Numbered from the stretch's first letter, positions 1 through 9,164 are shown. The stretch is 43,714 nucleotides of DNA from a bacterium (GCA_021842405.1 JAKBZR010000018.1:1-43714), one strand, 5' to 3'. The notes: generated by a model from the sequence alone, not told the origin. Program-made: numbers and translations.

Positions 1-100
1 TGCTCATAGGGTAAAAAGTTATGGCGCATCAAATACCTCGTTTGGAGATTATATGATTGCGATTATACCACATGGTGCCAACAATGTCAATATCACTTTG

Positions 101-460
101 TTATGGGTTTGTCGGACAGGCTCTAATGCTGCTATTACTCCTATTACTATTGCTACCTACTATCTCAACCATTAAGAGTATGAAAAATACTATGCCAGAT
201 GTAACTCCTACTAATTTAGGATGTGCGTTAATTGTGCCTGCAACCTTATGCCCAATCTTACTAAGTACGCCTTCAGCTCTTTGCATAACCTTATTAGGTT
301 GCGCATCTAAGCTACCTTGATGCTCCCTCAATGTAATTGCTTGCTCGACGGTAATCTTAGCCTCTCTAAATACAAGCGCCTGCTTTAAGGTAAATCCGGC
401 ATTCCTCCATGCCAGCGCCTCCGCTTCGCTAAACCAAGCATTTGTCCACTCTTCATGCAT
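101..460 (-). CDS. Small membrane protein with three 13-residue helical repeats (shorter paralogue)
   Basis: 119 residues from the ATG at 460, chosen over an upstream in-frame start because GGGAGGA lies 11 bases before it. The N-terminal ~45 residues are nearly identical to those of the upstream gene and consist of three 13-residue units (WFSEAEALAWRNA, GFTLKQALVFREA, KITVEQAITLREH). A hydrophobic segment (about residues 82-98) follows, then a short Ser/Asn-rich tail. It lacks the beta-rich extracellular domain of its neighbour. It lies two bases after that gene's stop, so the pair is a tandem duplication read as one unit. The function is not recognised; the helical repeats could be a protein-binding module on the inner face of the membrane (inference). 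The tail may be what remains of a longer C-terminus. Confidence 0.65.
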   Translation of the reverse strand: MHEEWTNAWFSEAEALAWRNAGFTLKQALVFREAKITVEQAITLREHQGSLDAQPNKVMQRAEGVLSKIGHKVAGTINAHPKLVGVTSGIVFFILLMVEIVGSNSNRSNSSIRACPTNP

Positions 461-461
461 T

Positions 462-1118
462 TTAATTTTGTCCTCCCGAAGATTGATCTCTTTGCAGTTG
501 GATCGAAAGCGATATGAGATTGCTGGAAGGATCGGGGGATGTAATCTTAAGATTGCCGGTAATCTCATTCCCCGCTACCGTTCCGGTCAGCTCAGCCGTT
601 GTTTGGGGCACATTGACTGGCTTCCATGTGATATCGATATTATTACCATCAACGTTTCCCGTAAATGGCGTTCCGTCATCAAACTGACCGCTAATGCTTC
701 CCGAATTTTCCTGGTTAATCTCCATTGTGACAGAAGGGCCAGCCGTGCCCAAAATTGTGGCTTGACCGCTCCAGTCTCCAATAACATTGACTGGGTTACT
801 ATCATAATGTCCTATTACAACCACTAAGATTATGACCAATATTATACTAGTTGTGCATCCTATTAATTTAGGATATGCCTTAATTGTGCCTTCAATCTTA
901 TGCATAATCTTACTAAGTATGCCGTCAATCTTTTGTATAGCCCCATCCATAGAGGGATGGACATCTAAGCTACCTTGCTGCTCCCTCAACGCAATGGCTT
1001 GCTCGACGGTAATCTTAGCCTCTCTAAATGCAAACGCCTGCTTTAAGGTAAACCCAGCACTCCTCCATGCCAGCGCCTCCGCTTCGCTAAACCAAGCATT
1101 TGTCCACTCCTCATTCAT
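462..1118 (-). CDS. Membrane-anchored protein, helical repeats plus extracellular beta domain
   Basis: 218 residues; ATG at 1118 preceded by AGGAGA at a good distance. Domain order: three 13-residue helical units at about residues 8-46 (WFSEAEALAWRSA, GFTLKQAFAFREA, KITVEQAIALREQ), an amphipathic linker (about 55-80), one transmembrane helix (about 85-103, ILVIILVVVIG), then about 110 outside residues with alternating polar/hydrophobic strands and many G-N-I-x-G turns (GQFDDGTPFTG, GTVAGNEITG). The last part resembles small beta-barrel or lipocalin-like domains, but I cannot assign a family. First gene of a two-gene unit with the shorter paralogue at 101-460. The substrate and role are unknown. 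Confidence 0.7.
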   Translation of the reverse strand: MNEEWTNAWFSEAEALAWRSAGFTLKQAFAFREAKITVEQAIALREQQGSLDVHPSMDGAIQKIDGILSKIMHKIEGTIKAYPKLIGCTTSIILVIILVVVIGHYDSNPVNVIGDWSGQATILGTAGPSVTMEINQENSGSISGQFDDGTPFTGNVDGNNIDITWKPVNVPQTTAELTGTVAGNEITGNLKITSPDPSSNLISLSIQLQRDQSSGGQN

Positions 1119-1238
1119 TTTAATTTCGCTCTCCTATGTAAAATAATTTACCTTGAGATTGTCCCAGCCTTATTGGAAAATGATTGGCAACTTGCCATCA
1201 AGTCTACGCCACTTTTTCCGGAATTGTCAACGACGAAA

Positions 1239-1303
1239 GAGTTCAGTTTTGTGGGAATGATTTTCGCTCGCCCTCACCCCAACCCTCCCCCGAGGGGGGA
1301 GGG
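1239..1303 (+). repeat. Family A element, left end only
   Basis: Starts with GAGTTCAGTTTTGTGGGAAT, the terminal repeat shared with copies at 3014, 9247, 10408, 21111 and 40859. It is followed by the C/G-rich core CCCTCACCCCAACCCTCCCC and its inverted partner. No right terminal repeat is found; the element runs straight into a GTCATTGCGAG palindrome at 1305. Confidence 0.7.
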
Positions 1304-1304
1304 C

Positions 1305-1393
1305 GTCATTGCGAGAAGCCGCGAAGCGGCGACGAAGCGATCCCCTTTTTGCCGAGGGGGATTGCTTCGCTCTTTGCGGTCGCTCGCAATGAC
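1305..1393. repeat. Palindromic GTCATTGCGAG repeat (REP-like)
   Basis: Begins GTCATTGCGAG and ends CTCGCAATGAC, with internal inverted segments (GCGACGAAGCGATCCCC / GGGGGATTGCTTCGC), so the whole block can fold as one long hairpin. Partial copies lie near 15094 and 21213. This type of element is widespread in bacterial genomes. Confidence 0.75.
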
Positions 1394-1424
1394 AAGAGGC
1401 AAATGTTCGGATTTTCAGATAGAT

Positions 1425-1526
1425 ACTCGACTGGATTCCGGGTTCCGCGTTGCGGCCCCCTATCTGCTCAGGCAGGCGCACAGGCAGGCGGAATGACGAC
1501 CCGGTGTGCGTTACCGTATCTTCCAA
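1425..1526. repeat. Family B element, right part
   Basis: Contains TGGATTCCGGGTTCCGC and the right end GGAATGACGACCCGGTG..TTACCGTATCTTCCAAC, matching the right end of the complete copy at 15151-15308. The left end is missing, so this is a truncated copy. With the two preceding repeats it fills most of the gap between 1119 and 1743, in which no gene is seen. Confidence 0.6.
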
Positions 1527-1670
1527 CACCCCCGTAGATGATCCATTCAAGCCGTCAACGCAACTTTTCCACCCGAATTGATCACGACCGTCGCCTGAGC
1601 TGCGAACCCTGCATCAATTGCCGAAATTTAATTTGTTAGATATTTCGCTCATTTTATAAACGCAAACCGC

Positions 1671-1699
1671 TTGCAATTCGTTTAAATATGCGATACAAT
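1671..1699 (+). promoter_or_regulatory. Sigma-70-type promoter for the 1744 gene
   Basis: TTGCAA (1671-1676), a 17-base spacer and TACAAT (1694-1699), in an AT-rich stretch. Transcription would start near 1706, just ahead of a GGAGGG ribosome-binding site. Confidence 0.6.
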
Positions 1700-1743
1700 T
1701 AGGACGCTGCGATGAAATATCCTAACCGGAGGGAATAGGTACA

Positions 1744-1971
1744 TTGGCAGGAATCAGGAGCGAGGTATCACCCGTTGTCGCCTGGGTCGTCATTGCCGTT
1801 CTCGTCGTGGTGGTGGGAATGTTGATCTTGCATTTCACGGCCGGGAACGGTGGTCGGACCATGACCCCTCAAGAATGGTCGAAAATTCAGGCCCGAGCCG
1901 GCGTTCCAGCAGCGCAAATCAATACCAAAATGAATCAGAAGGCAAACCCAGCTTCACCCGGCGCGCGCTGA
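1744..1971 (+). CDS. Small single-pass membrane protein
   Basis: 75 residues, starting at a TTG with GGAGGG 12-16 bases upstream. Residues about 11-31 (VVAWVVIAVLVVVVGMLIL) form one strong transmembrane helix. The tail is polar (MTPQEWSKIQARAGVPAAQI) and probably soluble. A sigma-70-like promoter sits directly upstream and the prepilin-like gene follows 74 bases downstream, so the two may be co-transcribed. Small membrane proteins with this layout often sit beside prepilin-like genes in Armatimonadota (recollection, not checked). The function is unknown. Confidence 0.65.
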   Translation: MAGIRSEVSPVVAWVVIAVLVVVVGMLILHFTAGNGGRTMTPQEWSKIQARAGVPAAQINTKMNQKANPASPGAR

Positions 1972-2045
1972 TTTTGGGCTAGCAGCGGCAGCCGAATTCA
2001 CTCAATCCATTCATTTAGGCCCAATAGAAAGGATTAGTAATCATC

Positions 2046-2834
2046 ATGAAGAAGAAGGGATTTACCCTTATTGAGTTGCTCGTCGTTATTGCGATAATCG
2101 CAATACTTGCGGCTATTCTTTTTCCGGTCTTTGCCCAAGCCCGCGAACAGGCTCGAGCAACGGCCTGCCTCTCTAACGTAAAACAGCTTGGTCTTGGGCT
2201 TCTGATGTACACGCAGGACTACGACCAGCGGTTCCCGACCTGGAACTGGGGGTTTTTCTGCAACGGCGGTAACAATGGCGCTCCCCGCGATTCATCCGCC
2301 TTCTGGACGATGGCGATTTACCCCTACGTCAAGAGTGTCGGTCTTTACCAGGATCAGGATGATATCATGCACTGGAACGATACGTGGGCCGGATGCAGCG
2401 ATGACGGCGGGCGTAATGATATATTCAGCTCCGCCTACAACATTCATAACTACGTCTCTTACGGCCTGGCCGAAGACCTGGACCCCCCCAGTCCCAGCAA
2501 CCGAATGGCCGGCATTATCACGCCTGCCAACTGGGCGATGCTGATGGATTGCGCCTCCCAACTGGCCGATATCTGGGTCTGGCAGCTCCCCAATGCCGGC
2601 AATGCCAATCTGCTGACGGCCCGCGCTGCCTTCGCCAACAACACCAGCCAAAACGTAATGTGGAACTGCTGCCAAACCGCAGCGCAGTATACCGCCACTT
2701 ATGGCTCGCCTTTCCTCGATTCCCAAACCCGGCATCACGGCGGTGAAAACGTTACCTTCGTGGACGGCCACTCTAAATATATGACCTGGTCGCAAATGAC
2801 TTGGGCCAACTTAACTGACTCGAGCTGGCAGTAA
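2046..2834 (+). CDS. Type IV prepilin-like protein (DUF1559/H-X9-DG type)
   Basis: 262 residues; ATG with AAAGGA upstream. The start [18 protein letters not shown] is a classical class III signal: short basic leader, cleavage between Gly5 and Phe6, and Glu at mature position 5 for assembly. [13 protein letters not shown] follows and then [23 protein letters not shown], the usual start of the globular domain in this family. Near the C-terminus [17 protein letters not shown] carries the H-x9-DG signature. Such proteins are processed by a prepilin peptidase and assembled into pseudopili, or displayed at the surface. They are greatly expanded in Armatimonadota and Planctomycetota. A strong terminator ends the unit at 2885-2914. 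The exact role (adhesion, secretion or surface structure) cannot be read from the sequence. Confidence 0.92.
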   Translation: MKKKGFTLIELLVVIAIIAILAAILFPVFAQAREQARATACLSNVKQLGLGLLMYTQDYDQRFPTWNWGFFCNGGNNGAPRDSSAFWTMAIYPYVKSVGLYQDQDDIMHWNDTWAGCSDDGGRNDIFSSAYNIHNYVSYGLAEDLDPPSPSNRMAGIITPANWAMLMDCASQLADIWVWQLPNAGNANLLTARAAFANNTSQNVMWNCCQTAAQYTATYGSPFLDSQTRHHGGENVTFVDGHSKYMTWSQMTWANLTDSSWQ

Positions 2835-2884
2835 GAGCAGACACTTAAATAACCGCGACAAACGATTTATTTCATGATTCATTG

Positions 2885-2914
2885 GGGCGGAGAGTCAATC
2901 TCTCCGCCCTTTTT
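2885..2914 (+). terminator. Intrinsic terminator after the prepilin-like gene
   Basis: Perfect 10-bp stem GGGCGGAGAG / CTCTCCGCCC with a 5-base loop, followed by five T. Confidence 0.9.
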
Positions 2915-3013
2915 CATTGCCGGTATTCAATTTGAAATCGGCCCCGAAATTGGAATGAAGGGAAAACTTCTCCCGTTGGCGAACCCCCCATTTTAAAGAA
3001 ACGCAATAAGAAA

Positions 3014-3090
3014 GGGTTCAATTTTCGGGGAATGATTTATAGCAGCATTTGTCGCCTCCCAACCTAACCCTCCCCCACGAGGGGGAGGGA
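3014..3090 (+). repeat. Family A element, degenerate left part
   Basis: GGGTTCAATTTTCGGGGAATGA matches the family A terminal repeat with a few changes. It is followed by the CCTCCC..GAGGGGGAGGG core. No right end is recognisable. Confidence 0.6.
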
Positions 3091-3158
3091 GTTGATAATT
3101 ACGGTAGGGGTAAGAGCCGACTACCTAGATTACCCCGATATCCGAACTCATTCGCAGA

Positions 3159-3266
3159 ACCCGGAATCCAGGGCATCATTTTGCCAGCCTGTCGATAGGC
3201 AGGGAACTGGATTCCCGCTTTCGCGGGAATGACGAAGCGGCAGTATCCAGCGACTTTTTCAACAAT
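3159..3266. repeat. Family B element, right part
   Basis: Holds a GGATTCCCGCTTTCGCGGGAATGACG palindrome (inner core GGATTCCCGC/GCGGGAATGA) and ends AGTATCCAGCGACTTTTTCA. The same end occurs in the copy at 18347-18557. Together with the terminator and the family A fragment this accounts for most of the gap 2835-3354; I see no gene there. Confidence 0.6.
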
Positions 3267-3354
3267 CTGCTAATGGGTATGGCTGGCTGGTTAAGTCTGC
3301 TTGCAGAACGAATTTCGAACTATCCACCGCCAGCGAACAGGAGGTACGGTTTCG

Positions 3355-5685
3355 ATGGATCTCTCCCAAGCTGCCATTGTAACGGCGGGCGATACAGCCC
3401 ATCGTGCTGAACGGCAAGCGGCCCTCATGCTACAGCACTATATCCGCCAGGGCAGCGGAGTGGTGCTGCCGATCCGCGAGTCGCCGATTGAGGGACGGCC
3501 GGCCATAATCCTTGCAAACTGTGAGCGTGTTCCGGCCGGGATGTCAATTCCCGCCGATGCACAAGCCCCATCCGATTCGGCTGAAGGTTACACGATCTAT
3601 CACGAAATAGCCTCCGATCTGCAGCATCGTATCTGGTTGATCGGCGGGAGCGGCAGAGCAGCGTTGTTCGCGGTCGGACGACTGCTGCGCTGGCTCGAGA
3701 TGGATTCGGTCGGGGGCATCATCTCGCTGCCGCAAGAAGCACCCGGCCGACTTATTTCCACCCGACCTCGCTTTCTCCTCCGCGGCCACCAGCTCGGTTA
3801 CCGCAGCGTACCCAATACCTATGACGCCTGGGACGTCAACCAGTTTGAGCAACACATCCGTGACCTGGCCATCTTCGGCGCCAACAGCATCGAGCTGATC
3901 CCAACCGTTTACGAGGATGAACCGCCCAGCGCTATCATGCCGCTTTCACCGTGGGAGATGAACTGCCGTCTCTCCGAACTGCTCGATTCTTATGATCTCG
4001 ATGTTTGGGCGTGGCTGCCGAGTGAGGATTGGGATGCATCTCATCCCGAAGATATGGATACGATGCTGGTAAGGCGGGACAAGATTTTTCAGGCGATGGT
4101 AAGGCTGGATCACCTCTTTATTCCGGGCGGCGACCCTGGTGAGATGCCGGTTGAAATTTTACTGTCGTTTTTGGAAAAGATATCCGTCCTACTTCGCCGC
4201 AGCCATCCGAATGCCGGCTTGTGGGTCTCACCGCAGGGCTTTCATCAGTCGAAACTGGACGTCTTTTTGCAATATCTTCAGGAGAAGCAGCCGGAGTGGC
4301 TCACCGGAATCGTCTACGGCCCTTGGGTTCACTACAACGGCTCGCTGGAGAGCTTCCGCAAAGCGATACCGAGCCGCTATCCGCTCCGCCGCTACCCCGA
4401 TATCACCCATTGCGTTCGCTGCCAGTATCCGGTCAACGAATGGGACAGCGCCTTCGCCTTTACCTTGGGCCGTGAGCCGATCAACCCAAGACCGGTCGAG
4501 CAGGCTTATATTCACAACCTCTTTATGGATTGGGCGATCGGCGCGCTGACCTACTCCGAGGGCGTCCATGATGACGTGAATAAGTTCATCTGGTCGGAAC
4601 GGCTCTGGGATCCTGAGCGCCCAGCTCGTGAGATTTTAGTGGAATATGGGCGCGTCTTCTTCGGCCATCGCCTCGCCGAATCGGCCGCCGATGGTCTGCT
4701 CGCGCTGGAACAAAACTGGAAAGGCCCCTTGCTGAACAATCCTCTTCCCCGAAAAACGCATGGGCAGTGGGGACGTATCTGGAAGGAGGCCGGCGTGGCC
4801 GGACAATCCAATTGGCGGCTGCAACAACCCTATTTCCGCGCCATCTACGATCTTTACGTGCAAGAGCGATTAAAGGGAGAGACCGCACAAGAGCATGAGG
4901 CGCTGAAAGCGCTGGCGGAGGCGGGACGGGCCGGAGCGCAAGTTGCCGCTCAACAGGCGAAATCCATCCTCACAGACCGCTACACAACACCCGAAATTGA
5001 GGCGATGCGTGTCGAGATATTGGATCTGGGCAAGGCGCTTTGGAAAAGCATCGGCATGCAGTTGAGTGTTCCTATGTATCACGCCGACGAGGAGGAGCGG
5101 GGCGCAGTGTTGGATTGCCTGGACACTCCCTTGAACAATCGCGGCTGGCTACTTCCCCGCATTGACGCCGCGCTGCAGTTGAGCAGCGAGTCGGAACGGG
5201 CCGCCGCACTAGAGAAGCTGGCGTACTGGACCGATCCCGGACCGGGCGGTTTTTACGATGACCTGGGCAACGCCACCCAGGAGCCTCATCTGGTGCGCGG
5301 TGAGGGCTGGGAGCGGGACCCCGGATTTTTGCGCTCCGCATTTGACGAATTTTGGAACGAAATTCCCGGTTATCGCTACTCCTGGAACCGGCAAGCCGCC
5401 ACTCTTTACGATACGCCGCTGGAGATGCATTACAACGGCCTCGACCCGCACGCCCGCTACCGCCTGCGCGTAATTTATACCGGCCGTTATCAAGCGATGA
5501 TGCGCCTCCACGCCAATGACGGTTATGAGATACACGGCCCGCTGCGCGGTAACTATCCACCTTCGGTGTTGGAGTTCGCGATACCACCGGATTTAACCCG
5601 CGGCGGCACACTGCATCTTCGCTGGAGCATCGTCGAAGGGCGCGGTTGCCAGGTATCTGAGGTTTGGCTGGTTCGGGAGGCTTAA
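3355..5685 (+). CDS. Putative glycoside hydrolase (GH67/GH20-like N-terminal domain plus TIM barrel)
   Basis: 776 residues. I chose ATG 3355 over the in-frame TTG at 3301 because AGGAGG stands 10 bases upstream. Residues ~1-115 (AERQAALMLQHYIRQGSG.., IWLIGGSGRAALFAVGRLLR) resemble the alpha/beta domain that precedes the barrel in alpha-glucuronidases and family 20 hexosaminidases. From RPRFLLRGHQLGYR (about residue 138) a (beta/alpha)8-type region begins, with FGANSIELIP and later LFIPGGDPGE, WVSPQGF and YGPWVHY. The last ~130 residues (LEMHYNGLDPHARYRLRVIYTG) look like a beta-sandwich. There is no signal peptide, so it is probably cytoplasmic and acts on imported oligosaccharides. The substrate is not known, and I cannot name the catalytic acids with confidence. 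Similar proteins are frequent in Armatimonadota and are often left as hypothetical. Confidence 0.6.
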   Translation: MDLSQAAIVTAGDTAHRAERQAALMLQHYIRQGSGVVLPIRESPIEGRPAIILANCERVPAGMSIPADAQAPSDSAEGYTIYHEIASDLQHRIWLIGGSGRAALFAVGRLLRWLEMDSVGGIISLPQEAPGRLISTRPRFLLRGHQLGYRSVPNTYDAWDVNQFEQHIRDLAIFGANSIELIPTVYEDEPPSAIMPLSPWEMNCRLSELLDSYDLDVWAWLPSEDWDASHPEDMDTMLVRRDKIFQAMVRLDHLFIPGGDPGEMPVEILLSFLEKISVLLRRSHPNAGLWVSPQGFHQSKLDVFLQYLQEKQPEWLTGIVYGPWVHYNGSLESFRKAIPSRYPLRRYPDITHCVRCQYPVNEWDSAFAFTLGREPINPRPVEQAYIHNLFMDWAIGALTYSEGVHDDVNKFIWSERLWDPERPAREILVEYGRVFFGHRLAESAADGLLALEQNWKGPLLNNPLPRKTHGQWGRIWKEAGVAGQSNWRLQQPYFRAIYDLYVQERLKGETAQEHEALKALAEAGRAGAQVAAQQAKSILTDRYTTPEIEAMRVEILDLGKALWKSIGMQLSVPMYHADEEERGAVLDCLDTPLNNRGWLLPRIDAALQLSSESERAAALEKLAYWTDPGPGGFYDDLGNATQEPHLVRGEGWERDPGFLRSAFDEFWNEIPGYRYSWNRQAATLYDTPLEMHYNGLDPHARYRLRVIYTGRYQAMMRLHANDGYEIHGPLRGNYPPSVLEFAIPPDLTRGGTLHLRWSIVEGRGCQVSEVWLVREA

Positions 5686-5791
5686 AGAAAACCGCTTCAT
5701 AAAGGAAAAATCGGACTCGATCGCTGAATATCACAATATGAGTTTGGGTATCGGCCTCTGCAATACGATCGCGGATTGGAGGTGTGGGAAG

Positions 5792-6379
5792 ATGGCATCC
5801 ATCATTTTAGCCGGTGGACCGAGCAGCCGAATGGGGCAGGATAAGGCAATGCTGATGTTCAATGGACAAACGCTGTTGGAGCGCGCGGTGAGAATTGCGG
5901 CTGATGTCAGTCAACCGATATGGGTGGTGGCCGACCGAGCCGGTCATTACCACCCAACTGGGGCGTTCGTGATCGGCGATGAGCACCTCGGCGTGGGGCC
6001 GCTGGGCGGACTGATTACCGGCTTGAAGGCGGCCGGACCTGGAATCCACATCGCGATGGCCTGCGACACACCGCTGATGGAGCCAAAGGTTTTATCGCTG
6101 CTCTTGTCTAAAATAGGCAAATATGATGCCGCGTTGTTTAACCTTGAGGACGGCTTGCAGCCGCTGGGAGCGGTGTATCGTGACAAAGCCTTGCCGGCGC
6201 TGATCGCCTCCTATGAGGCCGGAAATCGAGCGCTGCACGCCGCCGTCAAATCATTGAAAACGCTGATTTTAGACACCGGCGACCTGCTTCACGTTGATCC
6301 TGAAGGGCTGAGCTTCACCAATATCAACGATCTCGATGATTATGCCGATCTTTTAGGCGAGCCAAAGGAAGAGCTTTAG
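5792..6379 (+). CDS. mobA: Molybdenum cofactor guanylyltransferase
   Basis: 195 residues from ATG 5792 (GGAGG at 5778-5782). The longer reading from 5738 lacks a ribosome-binding site and would put residues ahead of the expected start. MASIILAGGPSSRMGQDKA is the nucleotidyltransferase signature LAGGxSxRMGxDK (Lys18 binds the triphosphate). GPLGGLITGL and ACDTPLM follow; the Asp in ACDTP is the metal ligand. MobA joins GMP from GTP to molybdopterin, making the cofactor of DMSO-reductase-family enzymes such as nitrate reductase and formate dehydrogenase. No molybdoenzyme lies in the window. It sits between two glycoside hydrolase genes, which do not explain it, but it fits the anaerobic respiratory genes downstream. 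Confidence 0.9.
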   Translation: MASIILAGGPSSRMGQDKAMLMFNGQTLLERAVRIAADVSQPIWVVADRAGHYHPTGAFVIGDEHLGVGPLGGLITGLKAAGPGIHIAMACDTPLMEPKVLSLLLSKIGKYDAALFNLEDGLQPLGAVYRDKALPALIASYEAGNRALHAAVKSLKTLILDTGDLLHVDPEGLSFTNINDLDDYADLLGEPKEEL

Positions 6380-6385
6380 GAGGAT

Positions 6386-6502
6386 GTTGAAAAACATGGG
6401 AAAACCCACCGGATCGTCATCGTGCCGGACTACCGATCGGGAGGCGAGCGGATTCCCGCCATCCACTCCACTGGAGTGGAGCCATGCGGGAATGACGAAG
6501 CG
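6386..6502. repeat. Family B element, left part
   Basis: Starts GTTGAAAAACATGGGAAAAC then CCACCGGATCGTCAT, as in the full copy at 15151. It contains CTCCACTGGAGTGGAGCCAT, also found near 18466, and ends in GGGAATGACGAAGCGG. It starts 6 bases after the mobA stop. Confidence 0.65.
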
Positions 6503-6554
6503 GTGGACACCGGCCGCTTAAACTCGACCCTTTAACGCTTGGAGGTGCCGACTG

Positions 6555-9164
6555 ATGGGTAGAAAGGATGTTGTGATGGGAATCGTGCCAATCGCGATGG
6601 CGGTCGCGCTGCTGGCCTTGGCGGCGGTAGTTGCGGATGCGGATGCCGGGGCGATGTTTCCCTTCGTCATTCCTTGGAACGATGCCAGCAAAACGATCAC
6701 CGATGTATCGTACTTAAACGACGGGCCGGCCGGCTCCCACGGCTTCATCGTGGTGAAGAACGGCCACTTCGTTGAGAGCGATACCGGTCAGCGAATCCGG
6801 TTTCTGGGTGTGAACCTGGTTGCCGGCAGCGCATTTCCCAATCACGCCGATGCCCGAATCGTGGCGAGAAGGCTGGCGAAGTATGGGGTGAACCTGGTTC
6901 GACTGCACCATATGGATAACTGTTGGAACAACCCGAAGGGCACCATTTGGGACCTCAACGATCCGGATCACCGACACATCAACCCCCGGCAGCTCGACCG
7001 CCTCGATTATCTGATCTATGAACTGAAGCGACATGGTATCTATGTCAACATTAACCTGCACGTTTCGCGACAGTTCTCGCCCGCCGACGGATTCCCGGCC
7101 AGCGTCAGCGATATCCCTTTTTCATTCGATAAGAGGGTGGATTACTTCGACCCCAGCATGATCGAGCTGCAAAAGGAGTACGCCCGACAGCTTTTAACCC
7201 ACGTCAACCCCTACACCCATACCGCCTACACGGACGAGCCGGCGGTGCTTAACGTGGAGCTGACCAACGAGGATTCGCTGGTGGGCGACCCATGGTCCTC
7301 GCTGGGACATGGCTTAAAAGAGCTTCCGCAACCATTTTTGGGTGAATTGCAGCAGCTCTGGAACCGGTGGCTGGCTCAGCGCTACGGCGCCACCACCAAA
7401 TTAAAAGCGGCTTGGTTGAAAAACGTCACCCCGCCCGGCCCCGATCTGTTAAAAAGCGCCACCGATCTGTCAAGCTGGACGCTGGAACAACACCGCAACA
7501 CAAAAGCCGATCTCAGCATCCAGGGCGATGCGCTCAGAGCTGATGTCGCTCAGACGGACGGCACCGACTGGCACATCCAGCTTCACCAGGCGGGGTTGAA
7601 CATCCAGGATGGCGACACTTACACGGTTCGGTTTCGGGCGCGCGCAAACCCCGCCCGCGAGATGTCGGTCTACACTTCGCTGGATGAATCGGATTGGCAT
7701 CACATCGGGCTGGACGTGAGCGCACACCTGACGCCCGAATGGAAGCAGTACACCTATTTCTTCACCGCCCACCACGCCACGCCCGATCATTCGCGGCTCG
7801 TCTTCGTGCTGGGCAATCAGACCGGCGAGGTGGAGCTGGCTCAAGTCAAGCTGAGCGCCGGAGTGGAGGGCGGCGGCCTGCAGCCCGGCCAGACATGCAC
7901 GAATGATACCATCCCGATTCCGGACGGCGGATTGCCACAACAGTGGGCCGACTGGATCGCCTTTCTCACTCATACCGAGCGGGCATATAACCATGAAATG
8001 CGCGATTACCTGAAAAACGACCTCCACCTGCATGCCAACATCATCTGCAGTCAAATTTCCTATGGCGGGCTGTCCGGACCGTATCGTGAGGAAGCGAGCG
8101 AATTCGCCGACGACCATGCCTATTGGGAACATCCCCGCTTTCCGCGCCGACCATGGGATCCGGTGGACTGGCTCATCGGCAATACCTCCATGGTTCCAGC
8201 CATCGGTCAGAGCGATACCCTCACCGCAATGGCGGAATATCGGATCGCGGGCAAGCCGTTTACGGTGAGCGAGTACAACCATCCAGCTCCCAACGACTAT
8301 CAGTCGGAGTGCGTGCCGCTTTACGCCTCCTTTGCCGCTTTTCAAGATTGGGATGCCATCTACCTGTTTGACTACGGGAGCTATGGCGCCAATGCCGCAA
8401 ACGACCAGATACAGAGCTATTTTGGGGTGGGATCCAATCCGGCCAAGTGGGCGTTCATGCCGGCCGCCGCTATGATTTTTCGGGATGATGAGATTGGGCC
8501 GGCGGGCGAGTCGGTTACGGCCTCCATCCCCGCCAAGAACTACGAAGCGGAGCTGGCCCAATTCCCGACCGCCTACGATCTCTGGAATCACTATGGAATA
8601 ACCCGCAAAACGGCCCTATCGCGAAGGATGGGCATCCAGATGGGTGGTGAAGCCGGGATTCACAAAGCCGGCGCAGTTGGAAATTCGACGCTTGAATGTG
8701 AAAACAGCGACCCGGCCACCGCAATCTACACCGCCGACGCGCCGGCGGCAAAGGTGGTGGTGGGCTTTGTGGGCGGCCGAGCGGTAACGGTTGGGAAGGT
8801 GCGGTTTGAGTTCGGCGACACGCCTCACCACTTTGCCGCGCTGATACTGAACTCCCTGGACCGAAAACCGCTCTCCGAAAGCAGCCGAATTTTACTGACG
8901 GCGGCTGATCGGGTGGAGAACACCGATATGATTTGGAACGCCGCTCACAACAGCGTAAACAACCACTGGGGAACCGCGCCTTCCATCGCCGATGGCGTGC
9001 CGGTGACGCTCACTATGCCGGTAAGCGGCCCGCGGAAGGTTTACGCATTGACGGAGACCGGTGCATTAGGCCAGGAAGTTCCAATCACCTATCAGAACGG
9101 CCAAATCACGTTCACGGCCGGCCCGAATTACCGTACGTTGTGGTATGCGATAGTGAAACCTTAA
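6555..9164 (+). CDS. Secreted glycoside hydrolase (clan GH-A, GH5-like) with an inserted carbohydrate-binding module
   Basis: 869 residues; GGAGGT 8 bases before the ATG. A signal peptide spans about residues 1-32 (IVPIAMAVALLALAAVVADADA). The TIM barrel starts with GQRIRFLGVNLV and RLAKYGVNLVRLHHMD (~105-121). The probable acid/base is Glu239 in LTNED at the end of strand 4; the probable nucleophile is Glu573 in FTVSEYNHP. Between them, after WNRWLAQRYGATTKLKAAW, residues ~303-436 form a CBM4/9-type beta-sandwich (DTYTVRFRARAN, EWKQYTYFFTA), so the module is inserted inside the catalytic domain rather than appended. The C-terminus (~700-869) looks like an accessory beta-sandwich. The likely role is cleaving a plant or microbial polysaccharide outside the cytoplasm; the substrate is unknown. 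Confidence 0.75.
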   Translation: MGRKDVVMGIVPIAMAVALLALAAVVADADAGAMFPFVIPWNDASKTITDVSYLNDGPAGSHGFIVVKNGHFVESDTGQRIRFLGVNLVAGSAFPNHADARIVARRLAKYGVNLVRLHHMDNCWNNPKGTIWDLNDPDHRHINPRQLDRLDYLIYELKRHGIYVNINLHVSRQFSPADGFPASVSDIPFSFDKRVDYFDPSMIELQKEYARQLLTHVNPYTHTAYTDEPAVLNVELTNEDSLVGDPWSSLGHGLKELPQPFLGELQQLWNRWLAQRYGATTKLKAAWLKNVTPPGPDLLKSATDLSSWTLEQHRNTKADLSIQGDALRADVAQTDGTDWHIQLHQAGLNIQDGDTYTVRFRARANPAREMSVYTSLDESDWHHIGLDVSAHLTPEWKQYTYFFTAHHATPDHSRLVFVLGNQTGEVELAQVKLSAGVEGGGLQPGQTCTNDTIPIPDGGLPQQWADWIAFLTHTERAYNHEMRDYLKNDLHLHANIICSQISYGGLSGPYREEASEFADDHAYWEHPRFPRRPWDPVDWLIGNTSMVPAIGQSDTLTAMAEYRIAGKPFTVSEYNHPAPNDYQSECVPLYASFAAFQDWDAIYLFDYGSYGANAANDQIQSYFGVGSNPAKWAFMPAAAMIFRDDEIGPAGESVTASIPAKNYEAELAQFPTAYDLWNHYGITRKTALSRRMGIQMGGEAGIHKAGAVGNSTLECENSDPATAIYTADAPAAKVVVGFVGGRAVTVGKVRFEFGDTPHHFAALILNSLDRKPLSESSRILLTAADRVENTDMIWNAAHNSVNNHWGTAPSIADGVPVTLTMPVSGPRKVYALTETGALGQEVPITYQNGQITFTAGPNYRTLWYAIVKP

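Noticed and set aside
7470-8591. 373-residue minus-strand frame opposite the glycoside hydrolase
   Set aside because: Complementary shadow of a gene with a signal peptide and catalytic motifs on the plus strand.
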